The notes below the pieces were generated by a model. It did no database searches, had not been told where the DNA came from, and saw only the letters and a program-made list of their open reading frames with translations. A DNA stretch of 57,313 nucleotides. Origin: an uncultured Granulosicoccaceae bacterium (GTDB taxonomy: Bacteria > Pseudomonadota > Gammaproteobacteria > Granulosicoccales > Granulosicoccaceae). A program made the translations under genes and the position numbers. The stretch is from positions 1-57,313 of the forward strand of contig CALDUO010000061.1 of assembly GCA_937923745.1 (NCBI GenBank), given 5' to 3'. Shown here in pieces: positions 1 through 8,651 of this stretch (position 1 is the first letter of the stretch; every line of letters starts with the position of its first letter).

Positions 1-533
1 GGCGGAATCTGAACGTCTGTGAATCTGATGGCAGTACGTGTATTGCTACCCAATTGAATAGTTGAACTAAGCTCGGTCGTTTGGCCCGATGACAGCGTCT
101 CATAACCGTCGCTGTCATCGCTGTTGACGTTTCGCTGTTCGGTAACAACATCACAATTGTCAGTGCTGCAGACTTGGTCGTCAATATACGCCAATTCGTG
201 CAAAACGGCACCGCCACCGTTGCTTCCGTTAAAGCGCATTAAACCAACATTGACATCCGTTGTGGAGTCCAGCAGTTGTGTCATTGCATCTGACATACGT
301 CTCAGACGGGTGCCGGGTACACCCTGGTCGCCCCAGTTCATGGATCCCGAAGTATCGAGGATGAACATGACATTGGGACGATCAGAATCTCCTACTTCCC
401 CCTGGGAGACAAATATTTCTGAATCATCTGCGAATACCGCAGGTGATAACGCGAGTGTGGTAGCAAGGCACCCGTACGTTGCCGCCTTACAGAAAGTTCT
501 GGATAGTGGTATGAGTGTTTTTATTATTGTCAT
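1..533 (-). CDS. pilY1: PilY1-type pilus tip adhesin, N-terminal part
   Basis: The reading frame is open from the ATG at 533 to the left edge, so only the first 178 codons are present. It starts with a signal peptide ending near residue 36 (AVFA, then DDSE). A von Willebrand A domain follows, with a clear MIDAS motif (FILDTSGSM, about residues 57-65). PilY1 proteins sit at the type IV pilus tip and modulate extension, adhesion and calcium-dependent surface sensing; a vWA domain ahead of a beta-propeller is usual. The propeller would lie outside this window. The start at 533 is preferred over an in-frame ATG at 566 because AGGGG lies 8 nt upstream of it. The gene is the last visible one of the minor pilin operon, directly after pilX, the order found in Pseudomonas-type operons. 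The identification rests on the vWA domain plus context. Confidence 0.8.
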   Translation of the reverse strand, partial: MTIIKTLIPLSRTFCKAATYGCLATTLALSPAVFADDSEIFVSQGEVGDSDRPNVMFILDTSGSMNWGDQGVPGTRLRRMSDAMTQLLDSTTDVNVGLMRFNGSNGGGAVLHELAYIDDQVCSTDNCDVVTEQRNVNSDDSDGYETLSSGQTTELSSTIQLGSNTRTAIRFTDVQIP

Positions 534-620
534 TGTTGACGCCCCTGTGTACTTCGTACATCGCATATCGTTTGGCTCTGTCGAGCGAGCCTGAACTCTT
601 AATTTTTTCGGTGTTTTCAT

Positions 621-1100
621 CTATTGCAGAGAGGGTGCTATGAGATAACCGCCCTGGACTACCTGAGCTCTTGCGTTGACTGCCGGTAGTTCAGCCTCTC
701 CGATAACTTCAAAACGTAGTGCCGTAAATCCAGACCCCAAACCAATTGAATTGCCGGTTGCACCACCTTCACCCAAATAACGGACAGAATTTGATGTGAT
801 TGGTTTTTTGGGATCCGTTGTCTGGGTGGTGTTTTTGATAATAGAAGTTCCGTTTAACGTGTAAGCATTGGAGAAAACAGTCTGATCGTTGACGCGTTCC
901 TCAGTAGCAGTCTCTGCCGCCTGAAATGCATAAGCTGTCTGAACTGAATTTGCGGCCATTCGTTTTTCAAGTGTCGCCGATCGCATGGTTGAAACACCGA
1001 TGAGTGACATCACAAAAATCAACAGCAACGAAAGCATCAGTGCACTTCCGCGCTCTTTATTTAACTGTAACGCTGTCATGGAACTCGTCAACATAGTCAT
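621..1100 (-). CDS. pilX: Minor pilin assembly protein PilX
   Basis: A 159-residue protein. Its N-terminal half has the PilX signature: a short basic leader (NKERGSALML), a hydrophobic helix (about residues 20-41) and then the EKRMAANS...AFQAAETA pattern typical of PilX N-terminal domains. PilX is a pilin-like component of the type IV pilus priming complex with PilV, PilW and PilY1. Unlike classic pilins it lacks the glutamate at position +5 of the mature helix, which is normal for PilX/GspK-type members. It starts 5 nt after the pilW stop codon. In-frame ATGs at residues 2-8 make the exact start uncertain by a few codons. Confidence 0.8.
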   Translation of the reverse strand: MTMLTSSMTALQLNKERGSALMLSLLLIFVMSLIGVSTMRSATLEKRMAANSVQTAYAFQAAETATEERVNDQTVFSNAYTLNGTSIIKNTTQTTDPKKPITSNSVRYLGEGGATGNSIGLGSGFTALRFEVIGEAELPAVNARAQVVQGGYLIAPSLQ

Positions 1101-1105
1101 CTTAT

Positions 1106-2224
1106 TTAGAGCTGATCCGGCCTGTTTCTGATTTTTATGGTGGTGTTAAAGGCCAAGCGATATCGCCGGTCTGCCGGATGCGTTAAACCTGATGCAGATG
1201 CAGACGACGATGCGCTGATGGCTTGTCCAGCGAGCATATAGGTTCTGTCATCATCGGCAGATGCAACGCGGTCCCGCGAATTAAATAACATGCCTACGTG
1301 GATGCTGCGAATGCGGGCGGGGTTCAGGCCAGCGTCACCAGCTTCAAAATACCGGATCGAGTTTCCCTGTTCGGCCGCGAACCTGATGCGCATATTCTCT
1401 ACGCCGTCCACAATCATCACTGGCGGATCGGTGTACGGTAAAGACTGTCGATACAGTGCCGTGATTGGATCGCCTGATTCGTTGGTCAGGCCCGTGTCGC
1501 CAATAAAATACAGATTGGAGTGAAACTTCATAGCGACAGCTTTTGACAGTGTCTCGTTGCCATAGGCAGCGCTCAACGCTCCTGAGCCTTGGTTATCCGC
1601 GGCAAGATGCGCTATCCCGAGGCTACCACCACCGCTGAATCGGTAGGACACTCTTAGAATATCAGCGCTATCGCAGTTGGAAACGATCATAAGATCATCC
1701 CGTAAAATGCCGGCAGCCTGGTGATCAAAACGCACAACATCTGCCGGTGAAGTCATTGGCGCCGTTAACGGCGTCGTGGTTGAATCACCAAATTGCAGCA
1801 ACAACGCATGAGTACCCGCAACCGGCGCACCTGCACCGGTCGGGATGTTAAACGTTGATGGTGGCGAGGGTGTCCAGTTAGATGATGTGGTCACCTCAAA
1901 CGCTGTGGCAGCTGTGTTTAAATAATTGTTAGTTGGTGCGTCAGTTGCGGTAATGTTCGCAGAGTCACGCAAAATACTGACGCAGCCCTGGTAGCCCGAG
2001 GCACGTGCGTCTTTCGCGACTAAATTCATCACAGCGCGCGCATTCTCCTGAATCACATTCATGGCGTCGGCAAGATCAGCTGTCTGGCGGTTGCCTTGAA
2101 ATACAGTGACAAGCCCTGACATCAATACCAAACCAATTGCTGACGCAATCAGTAGTTCGACTAATGAAAAACCCTGTTGACGGCAGGGACTCGTTGCTAC
2201 GTTACAGGCTCTTGGTCCGCTCAC
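1106..2224 (-). CDS. pilW: Minor pilin PilW
   Basis: A 372-residue protein with a prepilin cleavage/methylation site (QQGFSLVELLIA, glycine then F with E at +5) and a hydrophobic N-terminal helix. The GNRQTADLADAM...ENARAVM stretch is characteristic of PilW. PilW is a minor pilin that helps prime type IV pilus assembly. The start codon is GTG at 2224 and overlaps the pilV stop codon in a GTGA arrangement, which suggests translational coupling. Four cysteines are spread through the globular part. Confidence 0.82.
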   Translation of the reverse strand: MSGPRACNVATSPCRQQGFSLVELLIASAIGLVLMSGLVTVFQGNRQTADLADAMNVIQENARAVMNLVAKDARASGYQGCVSILRDSANITATDAPTNNYLNTAATAFEVTTSSNWTPSPPSTFNIPTGAGAPVAGTHALLLQFGDSTTTPLTAPMTSPADVVRFDHQAAGILRDDLMIVSNCDSADILRVSYRFSGGGSLGIAHLAADNQGSGALSAAYGNETLSKAVAMKFHSNLYFIGDTGLTNESGDPITALYRQSLPYTDPPVMIVDGVENMRIRFAAEQGNSIRYFEAGDAGLNPARIRSIHVGMLFNSRDRVASADDDRTYMLAGQAISASSSASASGLTHPADRRYRLAFNTTIKIRNRPDQL

Positions 2225-2787
2225 GGTACAAACTCCATGTTACGAGACTCGTCCATATAATCACTACCCACAAGTTCTGCCCAAGTAATGGTTATCGTAT
2301 AGCTACCTGACGCACCTGGTGTAATGCTACCCGACGCATTCGTTGTGTCACTGCTTCCCAGCGCAGGAATAAAATGGGTGCTGCCTTCAAGGTTATACAG
2401 GTTAGCGCTCCAGTCGTAGAGATCCTGCTGTGCCTGTTCGGATGTCGAACATGCTTTGGTCATACAGTTAGGATTGGCCGCATTCGCAGATGTTGTCTTG
2501 TTCGAATAATCGCCGTCCTCGACACCATCAGGATTAGCTCTCATGCGTTCGACCATATTGCTCATCATGAAATACGCTTGTGATTCAAAGTAGGCGCTTT
2601 GGTTGTACCGAAGCCCTTGAACTTGCATTTGCGCAGCTGCCAGAAAACCAATCGACAAAATAACAATTGAAATGAGTATTTCAATCATGCCGACACCACA
2701 CTGCTTATTAATAACGTTGTTATTAATAGGTTTCATCATTCCATCGATTGTCTGGCGTCTGCGCGCAGTTAATCGGGTTAAGCACAT
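2221..2787 (-). CDS. pilV: Minor pilin PilV
   Basis: A PilV-family minor pilin. The prepilin motif is CGVGMIEILIS, cleaved after the glycine with E at +5, followed by the helix ISIVILSIGFLAAAQ. The downstream SQAYFMMSNMVERMRANP is the typical PilV region. The longest frame starts at ATG 2787 and overlaps fimT by 10 nt. That would give an unusually long leader of about 32 residues. In-frame ATGs at 2739 and 2736 would give shorter, more typical leaders and are at least as likely. The gene ends in the GTGA overlap with pilW. Confidence 0.8.
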   Translation of the reverse strand: MCLTRLTARRRQTIDGMMKPINNNVINKQCGVGMIEILISIVILSIGFLAAAQMQVQGLRYNQSAYFESQAYFMMSNMVERMRANPDGVEDGDYSNKTTSANAANPNCMTKACSTSEQAQQDLYDWSANLYNLEGSTHFIPALGSSDTTNASGSITPGASGSYTITITWAELVGSDYMDESRNMEFVP

Positions 2788-3383
2788 GTAATGGGACGTC
2801 CTCGAAAATCAATGGGCACAGTATCATTGCCGTTAGGATGGGCTTTTCTGATGCTGCCGGTGATATTGACGTTTAGTGCTTTTGCGTGTTCCTTACCCCT
2901 GCTATCACAAAATTCTGCGGTCGCACCTTGCCAGTTGCTCTCTCCAGAGGGCGAATAATAGATGTAGGATCGTTTTAGATACCAACGGCGGTTAAAGTTA
3001 TGTGATCTCAGAACAATGTGACTGTCCTCTCCTCTCTCATCAACGACTCTCAGAAGCTCGTCGTCTGTGCGCGTTCCGTTGTAGCTAAAGGAGGTGTCTG
3101 GCTGAACAAATACCAACCAGCCATTGGACCATCGATTTCGGCCAGTGGCACAACGATTATCGTTGCGGCGAGCACAAACCCATACGTTTTTGCCACGCTT
3201 TATTGCTTCAGAGCGTGCGAAATTCATGGCACTGGCAAGCTCACGGTAATCAGCGCTGAGGCGATTGTTTTGTACTGCTGTCAGAAAGCTGGGTATTCCG
3301 ACGCCAAGCAGGATGCCCGCAATGGCCATCGTGGTGACCAGCTCAATCAGCGTGAAGCCTTTTTGTGAGCGACCCTTAGGCAT
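2778..3383 (-). CDS. fimT: GspH/FimT-family pseudopilin
   Basis: A 201-residue protein starting MPKGRSQKGFTLIEL, a short basic leader and a canonical prepilin site. ARSEAIKRGKNVWVC is the hallmark of the GspH/FimT family. FimT/FimU-type pilins are minor pilins of type IV pili; some FimT proteins bind DNA during natural transformation, and whether this one does cannot be told by eye. The start at 3383 is chosen because it gives a seven-residue leader and lies 2 nt after the pilE stop. An upstream ATG at 3461 would run into pilE. Confidence 0.8.
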   Translation of the reverse strand: MPKGRSQKGFTLIELVTTMAIAGILLGVGIPSFLTAVQNNRLSADYRELASAMNFARSEAIKRGKNVWVCARRNDNRCATGRNRWSNGWLVFVQPDTSFSYNGTRTDDELLRVVDERGEDSHIVLRSHNFNRRWYLKRSYIYYSPSGESNWQGATAEFCDSRGKEHAKALNVNITGSIRKAHPNGNDTVPIDFRGRPITCA

Positions 3384-3385
3384 GA

Positions 3386-3814
3386 TTATTTGTTCCAACA
3401 ATCTGAGCCACCGCCGGTCGAATCCTGCTGGCCGCGATGGTTGTAGGTGAGTGTTGCGCACTCGGAGTCGTCAGCCTGTATACCTTTGGCTGTTGCTGTA
3501 ATCGTGAAGGACCCGTTCGCTGAAGTCAGCGTCAGGTCGTAATAGTTCTCTGGTGACGTCGACGAGGTCAGCGTGCACGATGCGTAGGTAAAAGACTGCG
3601 AGCGACAGCGCTCCATCTCCTGCGAGGCGGTCAAAAGTGCAAGATGCGCATCTGCACGTCGTGTTTTGTACACGTAGTCGCGATATGCGGGGTAGGCAAC
3701 GGCCATTAAAATGCCGACAATTGCAACCACGATAAGTAGCTCTATCATCGTAAAGCCACGGTCTTTCGCGTAAGTGGCCAGACGGGTATTTGGTTCAGCG
3801 ATTAGTGTATTCAA
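3386..3814 (-). CDS. pilE: Type IV pilin, PilE-like
   Basis: A 142-residue pilin with the motif [18 protein letters not shown], which combines the prepilin site, E at +5 and the hydrophobic helix, then [15 protein letters not shown] as in PilE minor pilins. A C-terminal cysteine pair (about residues 119 and 140) could form the D-loop disulfide. It is the first gene of the pilus operon here. The only usable start in frame is TTG at 3814, because a stop codon lies four codons upstream and no ATG is present. No strong ribosome binding site is visible. The low-efficiency start could keep its level below that of a major pilin. Confidence 0.78.
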   Translation of the reverse strand: MNTLIAEPNTRLATYAKDRGFTMIELLIVVAIVGILMAVAYPAYRDYVYKTRRADAHLALLTASQEMERCRSQSFTYASCTLTSSTSPENYYDLTLTSANGSFTITATAKGIQADDSECATLTYNHRGQQDSTGGGSDCWNK

Positions 3815-3943
3815 GGCTTCGGTCTACTGTTAAGACGAACATGTCCACACGGTAGTAGCGGCAGGTTAAGGTCGTAAACTGAGGCTTGGATATCAAGTTC
3901 GGGCCTATACAGGCCGCAACCGTGCACTAAGATTAAAATTACC

Positions 3944-4007
3944 GGAGGTACTTCACAGTATGGAACTGGCAAACTGCCACGTTATGCTGCCCGGTAGAGC
4001 AGAATGA
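3944..4007 (+). other. Possible leader mini-ORF with strong ribosome binding site
   Basis: GGAGGT at 3944-3949 is followed after 10 nt by ATG at 3960. The frame runs 15 codons (MELANCHVMLPGRAE) to TGA at 4005-4007. The stretch upstream is A/T-rich. It is one of the best Shine-Dalgarno matches in the window yet drives no long frame. It could be a leader peptide for the gene at 4234, or a remnant of a lost gene. Low confidence that it is translated. Confidence 0.25.
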
Positions 4008-4136
4008 GAGCCGGATCACCGATTGCACCTGTGACGCTAATGATCGGCCCCGGTTTGGCTTGCGTTGACCGGAGTGACCCTATCGTTTGGTGCGACCGGG
4101 TGGCATTGGAAGGGCGTTCGGGGACTTGGGCGTCCT

Positions 4137-4196
4137 GTTGGACAGCCGGTTGGACAGCCCGCTAGACGGCTCGGTGGACATCCCGATGGAGACCAG
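4137..4196. repeat. Degenerate 12-bp tandem array, 5 units
   Basis: Five consecutive 12-mers: GTTGGACAGCCG, GTTGGACAGCCC, GCTAGACGGCTC, GGTGGACATCCC and GATGGAGACCAG. The shared core is G-TGGACA-CC. The first two differ by one base; later copies are more diverged. It lies 38 bp upstream of the hydantoinase start. Confidence 0.7.
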
Positions 4197-4233
4197 TGAG
4201 GCGCTCCGGTAAACAAGACACCTATTAAATTGA

Positions 4234-6252
4234 ATGACAGATATGAGTTATAAACTGGGACTCGACACTGGCGGTACCTATACCGATGCGGTGGTGATCA
4301 ACGAGTCGGCCGACATTTTGGCGACCACCAAATCCCTGACGACGCACCATGATCTCAGTGTCGGTCTGCAGCGCAGCGTCCAACAGGTGTTTGACGGCAT
4401 GGACAATCGTGCTCGCGAAAACGTGACGTTGGTCTCTCTGTCGACAACCTTAGCGACGAATGCGCTGGTTGAAGGTAAAGGTCGGAGCGTGGCGTTGATA
4501 CTTATCGGCTACACCGAGAAGCAGTTCGCTCGTGCACGATTAAACGAAGCGCTGGATGGTGATCCGCTTATATATGTGATCGGGGGACATGATGCTGGTG
4601 GTGCCGAGGCCACACCGCTCGATGAAGCCGCCTTGTTGAAATTTGTTGCCGACACGAAAGAGCGCGTTGACGCGTTTGCTGTGTCGTCGATGTTTGCCGT
4701 CAGAAACCCCGCACACGAACTCAGAGCCCGCCACTTGATTCAAACCGCCTGTGATCTGCCTGTTACCTGTGGCCACGAACTCAGCGCCGGACTCGATGCA
4801 CCACGGCGTGCGCTGACTGCTGTGCTCAATGGTCGGCTCATACCGCTGATCAAAGGGCTAATAACCGCATCGCGTCGCATACTGGCTGATGCAGGCATCA
4901 ATGCGCCGCTCATGGTAGTCAAAGGCGATGGATCGCTGGTCACCGCAGAATTTGCCGAAAACACTCCGGTTGAAACCATTTTGTCGGGGCCTGCGGCGAG
5001 CATTGTCGGAGCGCGTTTTCTGGCGCGTGGCGAGGCTAATCTGCTGGTCTCCGACATGGGTGGTACCACCACAGATATAGCGTTGTTACGCGACGGTCAG
5101 CCGCAGCTTGACCCCAACGGCGCGACGGTAGGCGGGTGGCGAACCATGGTTCAGGCGGTGATGATCAATACCTACGGGCTGGGCGGCGACAGTGCGATAG
5201 AGTTTGATCGGGTAGCACGTGATTTTACCGTTGGACCTCGGCGCATCCGTCCATTGAGCCTGCTGATTCATGAACACCCGCACCTGATGACAGTGTTGGA
5301 GCAACAGTTGGAGCATTGGTACACAGGTACTTATGCAGCGCAATTTGTGGTGGCCAACGCCACGCTGGAAGACACCACCGGGTTTAGCGCCACACAAAAA
5401 GAATTATGGGAGCGCATAAAAAAGGGCCCGATAGCGTTACAACAGTTATTCGAAGATCAATCGCTGGAGCGAGCGCTAAATCGCCTGATCAGTCGAGGTT
5501 ACGTCATCATTAGCGGTTTTACGCCATCAGATGCCAGCCATGTGTTGGGCTCTTTGACCGCCTGGAGTCGTGATGCAGCAATGGCCGGTGCTGCGTTGTT
5601 AATGCGCTACAGCCAATACAATCTGGGCCCCGAATTTGAAGACGAACTGGCGTTTGCGAGTTACTGTCGTCACAAGGTTGCCAGACTCACCGCTATTGCC
5701 CTATTGGAAACGAGTCTTGCAGAGCACAACAAATTGCCCGGATTCACATTGCCACCGGGCGAGGCTGCGTTTATACACAAAGCCTTTGCGACTCATGATG
5801 CGTCGCCGGTCGGTCTCGATGTGCAACTCAAAATACCTGTAGCCGGTATCGGTGCGCCGGCGCCGGTCTATTACCCGGAGGCAGGGCAGTTGCTCAATAC
5901 CAAAGTGTTGTTGCCTGAGCATGGTGATGTTGCCAATGCATTGGGTGCAGTGGTTGGCAGTGTGCGCCAAGCTCGGTCACTGACTATCACTCCGGCAGGG
6001 GGACATCGAGTCAAAGTGCACGCCCACGACGGTCCGTTGGAGTTTGATGATTTGGAATTGGCTGCTGCGTGGAGTATTGAACACCTAACCGAGCTGGTTG
6101 CAGCTCAGGCGTCGTCGGCAGGCGCTGTTGATTGCGAATTCCATACACAGCGCGATGACAATGTGGTCGACAACAATGGCGAGCGTGTATTTTTTGAATC
6201 AACAATAACCGTGCAGGCAACTGGACGTCCTTCAACTACAGTACAAGGTTAG
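4234..6252 (+). CDS. Hydantoinase/oxoprolinase family protein (HyuA-like)
   Basis: A 672-residue protein of the HyuA/N-methylhydantoinase A and 5-oxoprolinase family. Two ASKHA-type phosphate-binding motifs are visible: LGLDTGGTYTDAVV at residues 8-21 and DMGGTTTDIALL around 275. Family members hydrolyse cyclic amides such as hydantoins or 5-oxoproline with ATP, usually together with a HyuB partner. No HyuB is adjacent, so the substrate is unknown and it could act alone or with an unlinked partner. The C-terminal 150 residues do not match anything I recognise. The next gene on the same strand, a DUF3461 protein, begins 50 nt downstream. The ATG at 4234 lacks a clear Shine-Dalgarno; ATG at 4243 is an alternative. 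Confidence 0.8.
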   Translation: MTDMSYKLGLDTGGTYTDAVVINESADILATTKSLTTHHDLSVGLQRSVQQVFDGMDNRARENVTLVSLSTTLATNALVEGKGRSVALILIGYTEKQFARARLNEALDGDPLIYVIGGHDAGGAEATPLDEAALLKFVADTKERVDAFAVSSMFAVRNPAHELRARHLIQTACDLPVTCGHELSAGLDAPRRALTAVLNGRLIPLIKGLITASRRILADAGINAPLMVVKGDGSLVTAEFAENTPVETILSGPAASIVGARFLARGEANLLVSDMGGTTTDIALLRDGQPQLDPNGATVGGWRTMVQAVMINTYGLGGDSAIEFDRVARDFTVGPRRIRPLSLLIHEHPHLMTVLEQQLEHWYTGTYAAQFVVANATLEDTTGFSATQKELWERIKKGPIALQQLFEDQSLERALNRLISRGYVIISGFTPSDASHVLGSLTAWSRDAAMAGAALLMRYSQYNLGPEFEDELAFASYCRHKVARLTAIALLETSLAEHNKLPGFTLPPGEAAFIHKAFATHDASPVGLDVQLKIPVAGIGAPAPVYYPEAGQLLNTKVLLPEHGDVANALGAVVGSVRQARSLTITPAGGHRVKVHAHDGPLEFDDLELAAAWSIEHLTELVAAQASSAGAVDCEFHTQRDDNVVDNNGERVFFESTITVQATGRPSTTVQG

Positions 6253-6302
6253 GCCACACAAGACTGCTGCCAAACGTCAGCTGACAATCATGGGAGAGCC
6301 TC

Positions 6303-6692
6303 ATGTCACAGAACGCCGCGTTAACCGAAATGGGTATTACCCGATTTAAGGAGATATCACACTATACACTGCGCCAGGAAGGTGCCACGTTGGATGTCCT
6401 CAAAATATATTACGACCGCGCCAAGGGGTCGTTTTTGCCGACCAGTCGCAAATACAAATTTGGACGTGCGACCAAAACCGTGCGTGTCGATAGTGGCACC
6501 AACGGCACGAGTGAAGTGCATGAGATTTCGCCATATTTGCAACGCGCGTTATCCGAACTCGATTCTCTTGTCGAGCGACGTCGCCATACAGGCGATGATA
6601 AGGCTGCATTGCTTGAAGACATCAATCATCTTGAGCAAGTGATGCAGGCGAAAATCCGGGAGATACGTGAGCGGGTAGAGCAGCTTAAATAA
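6303..6692 (+). CDS. DUF3461 family protein
   Basis: A 129-residue protein resembling the DUF3461 family of Pseudomonas and relatives. Recognisable pieces are the N-terminal MGI..FKEISHYTLRQEG, the DVLKIYYDRAKGSF strand region with a basic patch after it, and VDSGTNGTSEVHEI. The C-terminus (about 85-129) is a charged, probably helical tail. Function is unknown. GGGAG lies at a good distance upstream of the ATG. Confidence 0.75.
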   Translation: MSQNAALTEMGITRFKEISHYTLRQEGATLDVLKIYYDRAKGSFLPTSRKYKFGRATKTVRVDSGTNGTSEVHEISPYLQRALSELDSLVERRRHTGDDKAALLEDINHLEQVMQAKIREIRERVEQLK

Positions 6693-6696
6693 CGCT

Positions 6697-6731
6697 TGCC
6701 CTACCGTTTAACCTACCGGTGCGGCAGGGCA
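6697..6731. terminator. Stem-loop between convergent genes
   Basis: TGCCCTACCG (6697-6706) pairs with CGGCAGGGCA (6722-6731), nine of ten positions, around a 15-nt loop. It sits between the convergent ends of the DUF3461 gene and lpdA. Neither side has a real T-run, so it is at best a weak or Rho-assisted bidirectional terminator. Confidence 0.4.
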
Positions 6732-6754
6732 GGTTGGGTGCGAGTAAAAACAGG

Positions 6755-8611
6755 CTAGTGCTTGGGTGCCTTTTTGGGTGCGTACAGATCTGTTACCGTA
6801 CCTTCTGCGACCTCGCAGGCAAAGTTCAGCGTCTCTGACAACGTTGGATGAGGGTGAACGGTGAGGGCTATGTCCTGAATATCTGCGCCCATCTCTAACG
6901 CAAGCACGGCCTCGGCAATCAATTCACCAGCGTTGGTTCCGGTGATTCCGGCACCCAACAAACGACCGGTTTCGGCGTCATACAACACTTTGGTTACGCC
7001 CTCGTTGCGGCCGTTGGCGAGACTTCTGCCACTGGCTGCCCATGGAAAGACGCCTTTCTCATAGGCGATGCCCTGTGTTTTGGCATCTGTTTCGGTCAAA
7101 CCCATCCATGCGACTTCGGGGTCGGTGTAGGCCACAGATGGGATGGTTTTGGCATCAAACCATGACTTCATGCCAGCGGCGACTTCGGCAGCCGTTTTGC
7201 CCTCATGTGTCGCTTTGTGCGCCAGCATCGGCTGCCCTACAATGTCGCCGATGGCGAAAATGTGCGGCACGTTGGTTCTTTGTTGGCCATCAACAGAAAT
7301 AAAGCCACGCTCACTGACCTTAACGCCTGCTTTACCGGCTTCGATATTCAATCCGTTTGGTGTTCGACCCACCGACAAAAGCACGCGATCAAAGGTGTCA
7401 GAGGAGGGCGCACTGCCGCCTTCGAAGGTGACTTTCAGGCCTGCATCTGTCGCATCAATGGCGGTGACTTTAGAGGACAGAAAAATTGATTCGAAACGTT
7501 TTTTCAGTCGTTTTTCGAGCGGTCTGACCAAATCTCTGTCTGCACCGGGCATTAAACCATCTGACAATTCAACGACGGTCACAGCTGTTCCCAGCGCATC
7601 GTAAACACAACCCATTTCCAGCCCGATAATGCCGCCACCGATCACCAATAATCGTTTGGGGATGTCGGCCAACGCGAGCGCACCGGTTGAGTCCATTAAG
7701 CGCTCGTCGTCATATGGGAGTCCCGGAATTTTGACGCTCTGAGAGCCAGCAGCAATAATCGCCTGCTTAAACCCAATAGTTTGTGTGTTTTTGTTGTCAT
7801 CGGTGACGGAGACGGTGTTGGCCGAGGCGAATACGCCATGGCCGTGCACGACGGTGACCTTTCGCTGCTTGGCCAAACCTTTCAGACCTGAGGTCAGCTG
7901 GGTGATGACTTTTTCTTTAAAGCTGCGAAGCTTGTCGATATCGATTTCGGGTTTATTAAAGACGACACCGTGATCGGCAAGATCAGCGGCCTCGTTGATA
8001 ATTTGTCCGGTGTGTAGCAACGCTTTGGACGGAATGCAGCCTACATTCAAACAGACACCACCGAGATCGGGATACCGTTCAATCAACACCACCGATAACC
8101 CCAAATCTGCAGCACGGAATGCAGCTGTATAACCACCGGGTCCTGCACCCAGTACCACCAGGTCAGCACTGAAGTCTGCATTGTCGATGGCTGATTGATC
8201 CACGACACTGGCGTTCGTATGTGCGTGACCGGGGGCGTGCGCATCAGAGGACTGATCGGTAGACTTCGACTCAACGTTGTCAGGCGCAGACGCTGGTGCG
8301 CTGCTGTTGTTTGTGTCGGTTTGTCCGTCTGAAGCTGCGTTGGTGGTTGGTTCTGCCGCCACGGCTTCTGTGGTGGCCTCGACGACCATCAGGTCAGCAC
8401 CTTCGCCAACTTCACTGCCAACCTTTATCAACAGACGCGAGATGGTGCCCGCCACCGGAGACGGTATCTCCATACTGGCTTTGTCACTTTCGACTGTAAT
8501 TAAAGAGTCTTCAACGGCGACGACATCACCTTCAGCCACCAACACCTCGATAACCTCAACGGTACTGATGTCGCCTATATCAGGAAGTTTGATCGTAACG
8601 AGATCGCTCAT
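6755..8611 (-). CDS. lpdA: Dihydrolipoyl dehydrogenase (E3) with N-terminal lipoyl domain
   Basis: The E3 subunit of the pyruvate dehydrogenase complex: an FAD enzyme that reoxidises dihydrolipoamide and makes NADH. Residues 1-80 are a lipoyl domain, with Lys44 in ESDKAS as the expected lipoylation site. A Ser/Ala/Thr-rich flexible linker follows (about 90-145), then the flavoenzyme. The FAD motif is VVLGAGPGGYTAA, the redox disulfide is in GGVCLNVGCIPSKALL, the NAD motif is VIGGGIIGLEMG, and the C-terminal catalytic His-Glu pair is in HPHPTLSE. At 618 residues it is longer than free-standing E3 (about 475) because of the fused lipoyl domain. It is the third gene of aceE-aceF-lpdA. Confidence 0.95.
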   Translation of the reverse strand: MSDLVTIKLPDIGDISTVEVIEVLVAEGDVVAVEDSLITVESDKASMEIPSPVAGTISRLLIKVGSEVGEGADLMVVEATTEAVAAEPTTNAASDGQTDTNNSSAPASAPDNVESKSTDQSSDAHAPGHAHTNASVVDQSAIDNADFSADLVVLGAGPGGYTAAFRAADLGLSVVLIERYPDLGGVCLNVGCIPSKALLHTGQIINEAADLADHGVVFNKPEIDIDKLRSFKEKVITQLTSGLKGLAKQRKVTVVHGHGVFASANTVSVTDDNKNTQTIGFKQAIIAAGSQSVKIPGLPYDDERLMDSTGALALADIPKRLLVIGGGIIGLEMGCVYDALGTAVTVVELSDGLMPGADRDLVRPLEKRLKKRFESIFLSSKVTAIDATDAGLKVTFEGGSAPSSDTFDRVLLSVGRTPNGLNIEAGKAGVKVSERGFISVDGQQRTNVPHIFAIGDIVGQPMLAHKATHEGKTAAEVAAGMKSWFDAKTIPSVAYTDPEVAWMGLTETDAKTQGIAYEKGVFPWAASGRSLANGRNEGVTKVLYDAETGRLLGAGITGTNAGELIAEAVLALEMGADIQDIALTVHPHPTLSETLNFACEVAEGTVTDLYAPKKAPKH

Positions 8612-8651
8612 AAACGAGTGGGTTCCGGAGTTGTATTAGTGAGGTGTGCGT

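Larger units (their letters stand above)
3815..4233. other. Gene-free divergent spacer between pilE and hydantoinase gene
   Basis: 419 bp between divergently transcribed genes. It should contain the pilus operon promoter (minus) and the hydantoinase promoter (plus); no convincing -35/-10 pair was found for either. It holds a 15-codon frame with an excellent ribosome binding site (3944-4007) and a degenerate 12-bp tandem array (4137-4196), both listed separately. Confidence 0.6.

Noticed and set aside
4081-4233. Extension of the hydantoinase gene into the 12-bp repeat region
   Set aside because: The protein's expected N-terminus (LGLDTGGTYTD) begins eight residues after the chosen ATG, so no extension is needed.
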